Positions 7,967 through 15,351 of a stretch of DNA of 64,000 nt are shown in pieces (positions within the stretch are counted from its first letter, which is position 1; each line of letters begins with the position of its first letter). The translations under genes were made by a program, and so were the position numbers. Source of the stretch: Methylocystis sp. GTDB taxonomy: Bacteria; Pseudomonadota; Alphaproteobacteria; Rhizobiales; Beijerinckiaceae. The notes beneath the pieces were generated by a model. The model saw only the letters and a list, made by a program, of their open reading frames with translations. It was not told the DNA's origin and did not search any database. The DNA lies in NCBI GenBank assembly GCA_020252485.1, contig JADCCX010000014.1, forward strand, positions 1 through 64,000. Reading direction: 5' to 3'.

Positions 7967-9562
7967 TCATTCCGGCCGCCAGGGGTAGGTCCAGGTCTCG
8001 GTCAGCGCTTTGTTGCCAGCCTTGAGGAAGGCGCGGATATCGGCTGACTGACCTGCGGGGACATCGACATCGATCCCGGCGCGGAAGCCGCCCGTCTGCG
8101 GATTGGGCACAAGGAAGGTCCGCACGATCCGGCCATTGGAAATGGAGGGCACAACCTGCACCTGATCGGGCGCCTTCGCGTAAAACGGCAGCTGGCCGTC
8201 GGTGAAATCGATGATGAAACGCGCCATCGTCGGCGTCACGGGCTCGGCTGAGCCGAGCGCTTTGGGCCGCGTGCGATAGGTGTTGCGGGCGATGCCCCCC
8301 GGCGTGATCTCGCTTTCGTCCATCGTCGCGGTGATCTTGTAGCGCCAGACCCGGCTCGATCCCGCCTCCATCGGCTGGGCCGGGGCCCATTGCGCGACGA
8401 CATTGTCGTTGGTTTCATCGGAAGTCGGGATCTCGAAAAGTTCGACCTTGCCCTCGCCCCAGGGCTCCAAGGGCTCGACCCAGTAGCTCGGCCGCAGTTC
8501 ATAATGCAGGTCGAGGTCCTGGTAATGCTCGAAGGTGCGGTCGCGCTGCATCAGGCCGAAGCCGCGGATGTTGGTGTCGAGGAAGGCCGCTCCTTCGATA
8601 CGCGTCGGATTGCGCAACGGCCGCCAGATCCATTCACCCTCACCCGTATGCATCAGCAGGCCGTCCGAATCATGGAGTTCGGGCCGAAAATCATCGACAT
8701 AGCGGCGGTCATTCTCGCCGGTGAAGAACATAGAGGTCAAAGGCGCGATGCCGAGCTTCTCGATCCGCTTGCGGGCGAAAAGCGTCGCTGTCACTTCCAG
8801 CACAGCGTCCCTGGCCGCATAGAGATCGAACCGGTAGGCGCCGGTCACGCTTTCGCTGTCGAGGAGCGCGTGGATCACCGCTTTGTCGGCGCCGGATTCA
8901 GGTTGCTCCACCCAGAATTCGCGGAAAACCGGAAACTCCTCGGTCTCCTTCGCGCCAACGCCGATCGCCAGGCCCCTCGCCGAAAGCCCGTATTTCTGAC
9001 CCTCGCCGAGAAAACGGAAATAGGATGCGCCCAGGAAGGAGATGATCTCGTCATGGACGCGCGGATCGTTGAGGGGATAATGCAGCCTGAACCCGGCGAA
9101 GCCCGTGTTCACCGGAAACGGCCGCTCGAAGCGGTTGCGTCCGTATTCGAACAGGTTCGCCGCATAGGGAATGGGCGCGGGAACGCCGTCGCGGATCAGG
9201 TTGATGGTGACCGGCCGCGTATAGAGAAATCCGGGATGGAAGGTCTGGAGCCTGAAATTGCTGCCCGGAGCCTGCAGCAGGGCCCGCTCGGGACGGAAAC
9301 GGATATCGCGCCAGCTGTCGAAATCGAGCTTCGCAAGGCTTTCGGGCAAAGGCGGCGGCGGCTCGTGGGGCGTCGCGGCGAGGTCACGCGCGCGCCTGAC
9401 AACGTAATCATAAGAGAACCGCACCTGTGGCGGGGCGGGAGGCGCGGCGGGAGCCGGCGCTGGTGGGCTCTGGGCTGGACGATTCTGGCCAAGTGCCGCC
9501 CCGGCAGCAACGACCAATGCCTTTGCGGCCGCCGCGCCAAGAAGCTCGCGTCTGTTCATCAC
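7967..9562 (-). CDS. opgG: Periplasmic glucan biosynthesis protein, MdoG/OpgG-OpgD family
   Basis: 531 residues. The N-terminus MMNRRELLGAAAAKALVVAAG has a twin-arginine-like motif and a hydrophobic stretch, as in OpgD, which is exported by Tat. A Pro/Ala-rich linker (about 27-45) leads into the MdoG domain: VRFSYDYVVRRARDLA, LDFDSWRDIRFRPERALL, FHPGFLY, later LTSMFFTGEN and GLMQRDRTFEHYQDLDLHYELRPSYWVEP, all strongly conserved in the family. It shapes osmoregulated periplasmic glucans. The gene starts an operon with an S4 protein and an acyltransferase. OpgG and OpgD cannot be separated confidently here; the Tat-like leader leans toward OpgD. Confidence 0.9.
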   Translation of the reverse strand: MMNRRELLGAAAAKALVVAAGAALGQNRPAQSPPAPAPAAPPAPPQVRFSYDYVVRRARDLAATPHEPPPPLPESLAKLDFDSWRDIRFRPERALLQAPGSNFRLQTFHPGFLYTRPVTINLIRDGVPAPIPYAANLFEYGRNRFERPFPVNTGFAGFRLHYPLNDPRVHDEIISFLGASYFRFLGEGQKYGLSARGLAIGVGAKETEEFPVFREFWVEQPESGADKAVIHALLDSESVTGAYRFDLYAARDAVLEVTATLFARKRIEKLGIAPLTSMFFTGENDRRYVDDFRPELHDSDGLLMHTGEGEWIWRPLRNPTRIEGAAFLDTNIRGFGLMQRDRTFEHYQDLDLHYELRPSYWVEPLEPWGEGKVELFEIPTSDETNDNVVAQWAPAQPMEAGSSRVWRYKITATMDESEITPGGIARNTYRTRPKALGSAEPVTPTMARFIIDFTDGQLPFYAKAPDQVQVVPSISNGRIVRTFLVPNPQTGGFRAGIDVDVPAGQSADIRAFLKAGNKALTETWTYPWRPE

Positions 9563-10152
9563 GATCCGACCCTGAAAAGCGGCGATTCCTTCGCGCCGAA
9601 ATCCGGCGGCGTCAAGGCAGAAAAACCGTATATTTCAGCGACTTGCTGAACGATCATTCAGGAGCGGCGGACATTGCGAAAATTTAATCGCAAAAATTCA
9701 CCATCGGGGGTCATTTCCGCTTGCAATGGCGAGCGTTTGTAGTACCTCTCCTCTCGCCCAATTTCGCACGTGCCTGTGGTTGCGTGCCGGTCGGTGGATC
9801 TCCGGACAAGAGGCCGGAAAAACGCCAACAGTGCTTGAAGTGTCTTGATGGAAACTTCCATCGCTGGACATTTCGCGGACCGGCAGCCGGAGGCGAAAAC
9901 CGGCGGCCCTGCCCGAAGCAGGTGACGCAGCTCAAAGCAACGACGGAGCGGGCTTTTTTAGGCTCTTGTCGGCCCCTCCAAAGGCCGGCGAACTAAAGAG
10001 GCTTGTCCATCTTGCCGGCCGTGCGGTGGGTCTATTCCCCCCAATCGAAAGCGGTTCTCTTTTGAAGTGTCGGCGCAAGCCGGGATTTCACGGGAGGGGT
10101 TTGCTTACGGCGTCACTCGCGCCGGCGAAAGCCGGCATCGGTAGCGATCTTC
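9563..10152. other. Long intergenic region between opgG and the decarboxylase leader
   Basis: About 590 bases between divergent genes with no convincing protein. It should hold the opgG promoter (minus strand; AT-rich 9650-9700) and the promoter and 5' leader of the decarboxylase. Noted structures: a GCCCG (9911-9915) to CGGGC (9949-9953) pairing followed by TTTTTTA (9954-9960), terminator-like but with a long loop, and GCCGGC GAAA GCCGGC at 10121-10136. Confidence 0.5.
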
Positions 10153-10246
10153 ATGTCGCGCGTCTCCACAATGCGCGATGTGCGGCGAAGCTTCCGCCTG
10201 GGTTTGCTCTTGTCCGGTCCTCGCTGAGGCCGTCATGGGGGAAGAA
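10121..10246 (+). promoter_or_regulatory. Candidate speF-type decarboxylase leader
   Basis: The 5' leader of an ornithine/lysine decarboxylase gene. It contains a perfect 6-bp stem with GAAA tetraloop (10121-10136), a 24-codon Arg-rich ORF, and a hairpin CCTC-GCT-GAGG (10219-10229) spanning that ORF's stop, just before the GGGGGAAG ribosome binding site (10237-10244). Alphaproteobacteria are known to carry a conserved speF RNA motif upstream of such genes; I could not verify its consensus by eye. Confidence 0.45.
10153..10227 (+). CDS. Arg-rich leader peptide of the decarboxylase (24 codons)
   Basis: ATG at 10153 to TGA at 10225-10227 gives 24 residues beginning MSRVSTMRDVRRSF and ending SGPR, with arginine at positions 3, 8, 11, 12, 15 and 24. 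It ends 19 bases before the decarboxylase start, and its stop codon sits in a hairpin. An Arg-rich leader whose translation senses arginine or ornithine would fit control of polyamine synthesis, as in the enterobacterial SpeFL case, but homology to SpeFL is not claimed. There is no strong ribosome binding site ahead of it. Confidence 0.4.
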   Translation: MSRVSTMRDVRRSFRLGLLLSGPR

Positions 10247-11380
10247 ATGAACGACCGTATCCGCGATTTCCTGCGCTGCCGCCGCGACGAAGGCCCGATC
10301 CTTGTCGTCGACAAATCCATCGTGCGCGAGAACTATCTCGCCTTCGCGAAGTCGCTGCCTGATACGCGCGTCTTCTATGCGGTGAAGGCCAACCCGGATC
10401 CCGCCATCCTTGAGATGCTGACGCAGCTCGGCTCCTGCTTCGATTGCGCCTCGATCGGCGAGATCGAGATGGTGCTGGCCGCCGGCGCGACCGCGGACCG
10501 CATCTCCTATGGCAACACCATCAAGAAGGAGCGCGATATCGCCAAGGCCTTCGAGAAGGGCATCCGCCTCTACGCCGTCGACTGCGAGGTCGAGGTCGAG
10601 AAGATCGCGCGCGCCGCTCCGGGCTCGAAGGTATTCTGCCGCATCCTGTGTGACGGCAAGGATGCCGAATGGCCGCTGTCGCGCAAGTTCGGCTGCGAGG
10701 CCGAGATTGCGCCCCGCGTGCTTGAGCATGCCCATCGTCTTGGCCTCAAGGCCTATGGCGTGTCGTTCCATGTCGGTTCGCAGCAGCGCAACACCGAAAT
10801 GTGGGACGGGGCGCTGGCCTCCTCGGCCTGGATCTTCCGCGAGATGGCGGAGCGCGGCATCAACCTGTCGATGGTCAACCTCGGCGGCGGTTTCGCGACG
10901 AAGTACCTCAAGGAGATCCCGGCGGTGGAGAGCTACAGCTCGGCCATCTTCCGGGCGCTTCGCAAGCACTTCGGCAACAACATCCCCGAGACGATCATCG
11001 AGCCGGGCCGCGGCATGGTGGGCAATGCGGGCATCATCGAGGCTGAGGTCGTCCTCATCTCGAAGAAGTCCGACAAGCAGGAAGACCCCCGCTGGGTCTA
11101 CCTCGACATCGGCAAGTTCCATGGCCTCGCCGAGACCATGGACGAGGCGATCCGCTACCCGATCCGCACCCGGCACGACCATGCGGAGAAGGTGCCTTGC
11201 GTGCTGGCCGGCCCCACCTGCGATTCGGTGGATGTCATGTACGAGAAGGAGCCGTATATGCTGCCTTTCAGCCTGGAGATCGGGGACAAGGTCCTCATCG
11301 AAGGGACTGGCGCCTATACGACGACCTATTCGAGCCGTGACTTCAACGGCATGCCGGGCCTCCGGCAGATCGTCATCTGA
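10247..11380 (+). CDS. PLP-dependent ornithine/lysine decarboxylase (alanine-racemase fold)
   Basis: 377 residues, typical of bacterial group IV ornithine/lysine decarboxylases. The PLP lysine is Lys47 in RVFYAVKANPDP; His175 in FHVGSQ stacks on PLP; NLGGGF (211-216) and EPGRGMVGNAG (252-262) bind the phosphate; Cys325 in AGPTCDSVDV is the second-subunit catalytic cysteine. It makes putrescine (and perhaps cadaverine), the substrate of homospermidine synthase encoded 1.4 kb downstream. ATG 10247 is chosen over ATG 10235 because GGGGGAAG lies at the right distance. The long structured leader suggests post-transcriptional control. Confidence 0.95.
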   Translation: MNDRIRDFLRCRRDEGPILVVDKSIVRENYLAFAKSLPDTRVFYAVKANPDPAILEMLTQLGSCFDCASIGEIEMVLAAGATADRISYGNTIKKERDIAKAFEKGIRLYAVDCEVEVEKIARAAPGSKVFCRILCDGKDAEWPLSRKFGCEAEIAPRVLEHAHRLGLKAYGVSFHVGSQQRNTEMWDGALASSAWIFREMAERGINLSMVNLGGGFATKYLKEIPAVESYSSAIFRALRKHFGNNIPETIIEPGRGMVGNAGIIEAEVVLISKKSDKQEDPRWVYLDIGKFHGLAETMDEAIRYPIRTRHDHAEKVPCVLAGPTCDSVDVMYEKEPYMLPFSLEIGDKVLIEGTGAYTTTYSSRDFNGMPGLRQIVI

Positions 11381-11385
11381 GCGAA

Positions 11386-11452
11386 CTCTTCTCTCCGTCC
11401 GCGGGGAGAAGCCAGCAAAGCGCTCCTGCCCTCTCCCCGTGAACGGGGGGAG
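11386..11452. repeat. Degenerate palindromic intergenic repeat (family B)
   Basis: ctctccgtccgcggggagaa (11391-11410) and ccctctccccgtgaacgggg (11428-11447) are two hairpins of the CTTCTCCCCG-type rhizobial palindrome, also seen in a better copy at 37245-37366. It lies between the decarboxylase and the GNAT gene. Confidence 0.6.
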
Positions 11453-11531
11453 GGTCAACCACCCTTCCGTTTCATCTCCCGTTCGGCCGCCTCAGGGCTG
11501 GTGCGAGGGCTTCCTTTTCCAGGAGGCTTTC

Positions 11532-12131
11532 ATGACTCACGCTGTGTTTTCTGACCTCATGCCGTCAACCGTCAGCATCGCGCAGGAAGCTCCTGCCGAT
11601 ATGGCTGGCCGCGAGGCTTTGCTTGAAGCCGCCCTTGGGCCGGCGCGCCACCGCAAGACGAGCGCGCGTCTGCGCGCGGGCCGTCTGCCGGCGGAAGGCC
11701 TTGCCTTCACGGCCCATGATGGCATCCATGTGGTCGGTACGATCAGGCTCTGGCATATCATTGCCGGCGGCGTTCCCGCGCTGCTGCTCGGCCCGCTTGC
11801 CGTGGCGAAGAGCCATGAGGGCCAGGGCCTCGGCTCGCGGCTGATGCGGCGCGCGCTGGCGGAAGCCGCTTTCCGCGGCCATGCTGCCGTCATCCTGGTG
11901 GGCGATGCGCCTTATTACCAGCGCTTCGGGTTCAGCCGCTCGCTGACGGAGAACCTGATCCTGCCAGGGCCGGTGGAGCCCGACCGGTTCCTGGGCCTTG
12001 AGTTGAAGCCGGGAGCCTTGTCAGACGCCTGCGGCCTCGTCGTCGCCGCAGGCGAACGCGCGCCTGCTGCCAACCGGGCCGCACGAAGCCAGTCTGGATC
12101 CAGGGACCGGCTTGAGCGGAAGGCGGCTTGA
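11532..12131 (+). CDS. GNAT-family N-acetyltransferase (polyamine locus)
   Basis: 199 residues from ATG 11532, preceded by a perfect AGGAGG (11521-11526). The acetyl-CoA site is LLLGPLAVAKSHEGQGLGSRLMRRAL (Q/R-x-x-G-x-G/A form EGQGLGS), and the C-terminal GDAPYYQRFGFSR is typical of the YhbS-like branch. The substrate is unknown. A GNAT gene in this place between decarboxylase and homospermidine synthase suggests acetylation linked to polyamines, but this is contextual only. The C-terminal 50 residues are low-complexity. Confidence 0.85.
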   Translation: MTHAVFSDLMPSTVSIAQEAPADMAGREALLEAALGPARHRKTSARLRAGRLPAEGLAFTAHDGIHVVGTIRLWHIIAGGVPALLLGPLAVAKSHEGQGLGSRLMRRALAEAAFRGHAAVILVGDAPYYQRFGFSRSLTENLILPGPVEPDRFLGLELKPGALSDACGLVVAAGERAPAANRAARSQSGSRDRLERKAA

Positions 12132-12223
12132 ATTCGGGCCGCCTGATTCTCGGGCGGCGGAAATGGCGCGATGTCTGAGGCCCCTTACCGCAACAGCCTT
12201 TCGCGCTGTCGAAATGTGTGATA

Positions 12224-12254
12224 CTTTGAATACAAGCATCACTTGTATTCAAAG
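12224..12254. promoter_or_regulatory. Perfect palindromic operator of relBE
   Basis: CTTTGAATACAAG (12224-12236), loop CATCA, CTTGTATTCAAAG (12242-12254): 13 base pairs without a mismatch, ending 9 bases before the relB start. It is AT-rich in a GC-rich neighbourhood and overlaps where the promoter and ribosome binding site (GAGGGGA) should be. The expected function is binding of the RelB ribbon-helix-helix dimers. Confidence 0.75.
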
Positions 12255-12263
12255 AGGGGAGCC

Positions 12264-12491
12264 ATGCCCACATCCATCCGTCTGGACGCCGCGATCGAGC
12301 GCCGCCTTGATGTCCTCGCGCGGGAGACCGGCCGCACCAAGGCGTTCTACCTGCGCGAGATCATCGAACAAGGCATTGAGGATATTGAAGATTATTACCG
12401 TGCTGAGCAGGTGATGCAGCGCGTCAGGCGCGGCGAGGAGAAGGTTCATTCCCTTGACGAAGTGAGCGCCGAGCTTGGCCTGGACGATTGA
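12264..12491 (+). CDS. relB: RelB/DinJ-type ribbon-helix-helix antitoxin
   Basis: 75 residues. [45 protein letters not shown] is a complete ribbon-helix-helix domain; the tail ([26 protein letters not shown]) is the toxin-wrapping segment. ATG 12264 is preceded by GAGGGGA. It overlaps the relE start by 17 bases. The module sits between the GNAT and homospermidine synthase genes, so it was probably inserted into the polyamine cluster. Confidence 0.9.
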   Translation: MPTSIRLDAAIERRLDVLARETGRTKAFYLREIIEQGIEDIEDYYRAEQVMQRVRRGEEKVHSLDEVSAELGLDD

Positions 12492-12741
12492 GCTGTCCGA
12501 TTCAGCCAGGCGCGACCTGAGCAAGCTTGACCGGCAAGCCGCGATAAGGATCAGGAATTTTCTCAGGGATCGGGTGGCCACGAGCGATGATCCAAGAGCC
12601 GTCGGCAAGGCGACAAGCGGTCCTCTTGCTGGCTATTGGCGCTATCGTGTCGGAGACTACCGTGTCGTTTGCGAAATACAGGATGTCCGCGTAACCGTTT
12701 TTGTCATCCGAATTGGCGACAGGAAAGACGTCTACCGCTAA
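12475..12741 (+). CDS. relE: RelE-family mRNA interferase toxin
   Basis: 88 residues from a TTG start at 12475 overlapping relB. The sequence [28 protein letters not shown], then [18 protein letters not shown] and [14 protein letters not shown], is canonical RelE with the Arg/Tyr active-site set (R-x-G-D-Y-R and the terminal VYR). It would cleave mRNA in the ribosomal A site and be neutralised by RelB. Use of TTG may keep toxin translation low. Confidence 0.92.
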   Translation: MAWTIELSDSARRDLSKLDRQAAIRIRNFLRDRVATSDDPRAVGKATSGPLAGYWRYRVGDYRVVCEIQDVRVTVFVIRIGDRKDVYR

Positions 12742-12787
12742 CTGACTTAACGCCGCTCTGACGAGCCTATTTTCTGGAGTGAATGAA

Positions 12788-14221
12788 ATGCCCAACTGGC
12801 CTATTTACGGCGAAATCACCGGCCCCATCGTGATGATCGGCTTCGGCTCGATCGGCAAAGGCACGCTGCCGCTGATCGAACGTCACTTCAAGTTCGACAA
12901 GCAGCGCATGGTCGTCATCGACCCGGAGGACAAGGATGCCGCGATCCTGAAGGAGCACGGCGTGCGCTTCATTAAGGAGCATGTCACCAAGGCCAATTAC
13001 AAGAAGCTGCTGAAGCCTTTGCTGACCGAAGGCGGCGGACAGGGCTTCTGCGTCAACCTCTCGGTGGACACCTCGTCGGTGGACATCATGGAGCTCTGCC
13101 GCTCGCTCAATTGCTTCTACATCGACACGGTGGCCGAACCCTGGGCCGGTTTCTACTTCGACACGAAAAAGGGTCCGGCCGAACGCTCGAACTATGCGTT
13201 GCGCGAGGTGGTGCTCGATGCGCGCCGCCGAAGCCCTAGCGGCATCACGGCTGTTTCCTGCTGCGGGGCCAACCCCGGCATGGTCTCCTGGTTCGTCAAG
13301 CAGGCGCTGATGAACCTCGCCGCTGACCTCGGCCTCAAGGTCAAGGAACCGAAGACAAAGGAAGATTGGGCGGCGCTGATGAAGAAGGCCGGCGTCAAGG
13401 GCATCCATATCGCCGAGCGCGACACGCAGCGCTCGAAGCAGCCGAAGCCGCCGAACGTCTTCGTCAACACCTGGTCGGTGGAAGGCTTCGTCTCGGAAGG
13501 GTTGCAGCCGGCGGAACTCGGCTGGGGCACGCATGAGAAATGGCTGCCGAAGAACGCGGGCAAGCACAAGACGGGCTGCAAGGCCGCGATCTATCTGCTG
13601 CAGCCGGGCGCCGACACGCGCGTGCGCTCCTGGTGCCCGACGCCTGGCGCGCAATTCGGCTTTCTGGTGACCCACAACGAGGCGATCTCGATCGCGGACT
13701 ATTTCACGGTCCGCGACGGCAAGAAGGTGAAGTATCGGCCGACCTGCCATTACGCCTACCATCCGTCCAACGACGCTGTGCTCTCGCTGCACGAGATGTT
13801 CGGCGCGGCGGGCGCCAGGCAGCCGGCCAGCCACATCCTTGACGAGAACGAGATCGTCGATGGCATCGATGAGCTGGGCGTGCTGCTCTACGGCCACAAG
13901 AAGAACGCCTATTGGTATGGTTCGCAGCTCTCGATCGAGGAGACGCGCCGCATCGCGCCCTACCAGAATGCGACGGGTCTGCAGGTCTCCTCCGCCGTGC
14001 TGGCCGGCATGGTCTATGCGCTCGAGAACCCGGCGATGGGCATCGTCGAGGCCGACGATATGGATTATCGGCGCTGCCTTGAGGTGCAGAAGCCCTATCT
14101 CGGCCCGGTCATCGGCCAGTATACCGACTGGAACCCGCTGAAGGACCGGCCGGGCTTCTTCCCCGAGGACATCGACAAGAAGGACCCCTGGCAATTCCGG
14201 AACATCCTGGTCAGGGATTGA
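12788..14221 (+). CDS. hss: Homospermidine synthase
   Basis: 477 residues. It uses NAD to couple two putrescines (or putrescine and spermidine) into homospermidine, the main long-chain polyamine of many Rhizobiales. The N-terminal NAD fold is GPIVMIGFGSIGKGTLPLIE; further marks are FCVNLSVDTSSVDIMELC, CFYIDTVAEPWAGFY, SCCGANPGMVSWFVKQAL and HVVAYHP-like PTCHYAYHPSNDAV. ATG 12788 has TGGAG 8 bases upstream; a GTG at 12779 is in frame but poorly placed. It belongs functionally with the decarboxylase at 10247, although relBE now lies between. Confidence 0.95.
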   Translation: MPNWPIYGEITGPIVMIGFGSIGKGTLPLIERHFKFDKQRMVVIDPEDKDAAILKEHGVRFIKEHVTKANYKKLLKPLLTEGGGQGFCVNLSVDTSSVDIMELCRSLNCFYIDTVAEPWAGFYFDTKKGPAERSNYALREVVLDARRRSPSGITAVSCCGANPGMVSWFVKQALMNLAADLGLKVKEPKTKEDWAALMKKAGVKGIHIAERDTQRSKQPKPPNVFVNTWSVEGFVSEGLQPAELGWGTHEKWLPKNAGKHKTGCKAAIYLLQPGADTRVRSWCPTPGAQFGFLVTHNEAISIADYFTVRDGKKVKYRPTCHYAYHPSNDAVLSLHEMFGAAGARQPASHILDENEIVDGIDELGVLLYGHKKNAYWYGSQLSIEETRRIAPYQNATGLQVSSAVLAGMVYALENPAMGIVEADDMDYRRCLEVQKPYLGPVIGQYTDWNPLKDRPGFFPEDIDKKDPWQFRNILVRD

Positions 14222-14280
14222 GGGAGCGCCCGTTGGCGATGCCTTGCCTCTCATGATACGATCACGACAAGGAGGTCAGC

Positions 14281-14844
14281 ATGTCAGCGCTCTTGAAGCA
14301 GAAACCCCGCTACAACGTGGCGGCTTTTGTCGAATACATCCGGCCGTTTCCCGATCACGAGCGCTGGGAGTTGCTGGATGGAGAACCCGTTCTGATGGCT
14401 CCCGCAGGCGATCGGCATCAGCGGATCGTTATGAACATTCTGCGCAAGGTTGATCGATTGGCACGTGAGCGTGGTTGCAATGCAACTCCTGGCCTTGGCA
14501 TCTTGAACGACGCGATCGACGATTATGCTCCCATCCCGGATGCTGTTGTCCGCTGTGGCCCGCCCGTATCTGGAGGCTACATAACCGATCCTTTGCTGGT
14601 AGCGGAAGTTCTCTCGCCCAGCACCGCCGCTAATGACCGTGGCCGCAAGCTCGACTTCTATCAAACTATCGCTGGCTTGGTTACGATCCTGCTGGTCTAT
14701 CCAAACGAGCGGCGTGTGGAGCATTGGTCGCGCACCGGCAATGGCTGGGCGGAGGGCATCACGCAAGGTGATGGCATCGTCCCGCTGGAGGCGGTGGGTG
14801 GCGAGATGACGATCGACGAAGTTTACGAGGGCCTCGACGGCTGA
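14281..14844 (+). CDS. Uma2-family (DUF820) putative endonuclease
   Basis: 187 residues. Uma2 proteins have a PD-(D/E)xK nuclease fold: here the motif residues are in IPDAVVRCGP, LLVAEVLSPSTAANDRGRKLDFY (Glu of AEVLSPS and the Lys of RGRKLDFY), with the N-terminal HERWELLDGEPVLMAPAGDRHQ. The family is abundant in cyanobacteria and scattered in proteobacteria; its biological role is unknown. ATG 14281 follows AAGGAGG (14270-14276). The 3' end overlaps the convergent GNAT gene by 22 bases. Confidence 0.85.
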   Translation: MSALLKQKPRYNVAAFVEYIRPFPDHERWELLDGEPVLMAPAGDRHQRIVMNILRKVDRLARERGCNATPGLGILNDAIDDYAPIPDAVVRCGPPVSGGYITDPLLVAEVLSPSTAANDRGRKLDFYQTIAGLVTILLVYPNERRVEHWSRTGNGWAEGITQGDGIVPLEAVGGEMTIDEVYEGLDG

Positions 14845-15347
14845 TCGAGCCAGAGCTCCATCAGATGGTCGTCGATGTAGCGCCCGTCCGTGAGTTTCAC
14901 CATCCCTCGCTCCGTGCCGTAGATCGTGAAACCGAGGCTCTCGTACAGCTTCACGACATGGGTAAGGTGCGTCGAAGCCGTCAGGACGACGGCCTCGAAG
15001 CCGAGGCGTCGCGCCTCGGCGATGCACGCTCCCATCAAGCTGCGCGCAATTCCCTGACCGCGGACGGCGGGATCGACATAGACCGACCAGATCTCGCACT
15101 TGTGGCGGGTCTGGATGCGGGGCCGCGCCGTGATGCCGAGAATCGCCAGGCCGACCATGCGTCCATCAGGCGCGAAAGCCGTGAACGTCGGGTTCTCGCT
15201 GATAAGCTCCTGGTAGCGGTCGACCGGGATGTTCCATTCCTCTGCCGTCGAATGGAACGCGTCAGGCTGGTCGCGCAGACTTTGCAATCGAAACGGCTTC
15301 AGCGCCGCAGCATCAGCGGGCTCGAGGGTCCTGATCGAAACGGTCAC
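14823..15347 (-). CDS. GNAT-family N-acetyltransferase
   Basis: 174 residues with a full acetyltransferase-1 domain: RTLEPADAAALKPFRLQSLRD at the N-terminus, IWSVYVDPAVRGQGIARSLM (RGQGIA acetyl-CoA loop) in the middle, and VVKLYESLGFTIYGTERGMV near the end, as in RimI/YjgM-type enzymes. The substrate is unknown. The stop lies 4 bases from the start-side of the adenylate-forming ligase gene, so it is probably not its partner; the two are in tandem on the minus strand with this gene downstream. Confidence 0.88.
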   Translation of the reverse strand: MTVSIRTLEPADAAALKPFRLQSLRDQPDAFHSTAEEWNIPVDRYQELISENPTFTAFAPDGRMVGLAILGITARPRIQTRHKCEIWSVYVDPAVRGQGIARSLMGACIAEARRLGFEAVVLTASTHLTHVVKLYESLGFTIYGTERGMVKLTDGRYIDDHLMELWLDQPSRPS

Positions 15348-15351
15348 GGAA

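Noticed and set aside
8390-9649. 419-residue reading frame opposite opgG
   Set aside because: Antisense of a clear MdoG-family gene, no domain seen.
9721-10250. Two overlapping 90-residue frames between opgG and the decarboxylase
   Set aside because: No domain, poor codon composition and overlapping leader structures; better explained as 5' leader and promoter DNA.
10509-12131. 540-codon open frame across the decarboxylase
   Set aside because: Only the part from 11532 (after AGGAGG) encodes a real GNAT domain; the first 340 codons are an out-of-frame reading of the decarboxylase.
12767-14254. 495-residue reading frame opposite homospermidine synthase
   Set aside because: Arg/His/Asp-rich antisense translation without motifs.
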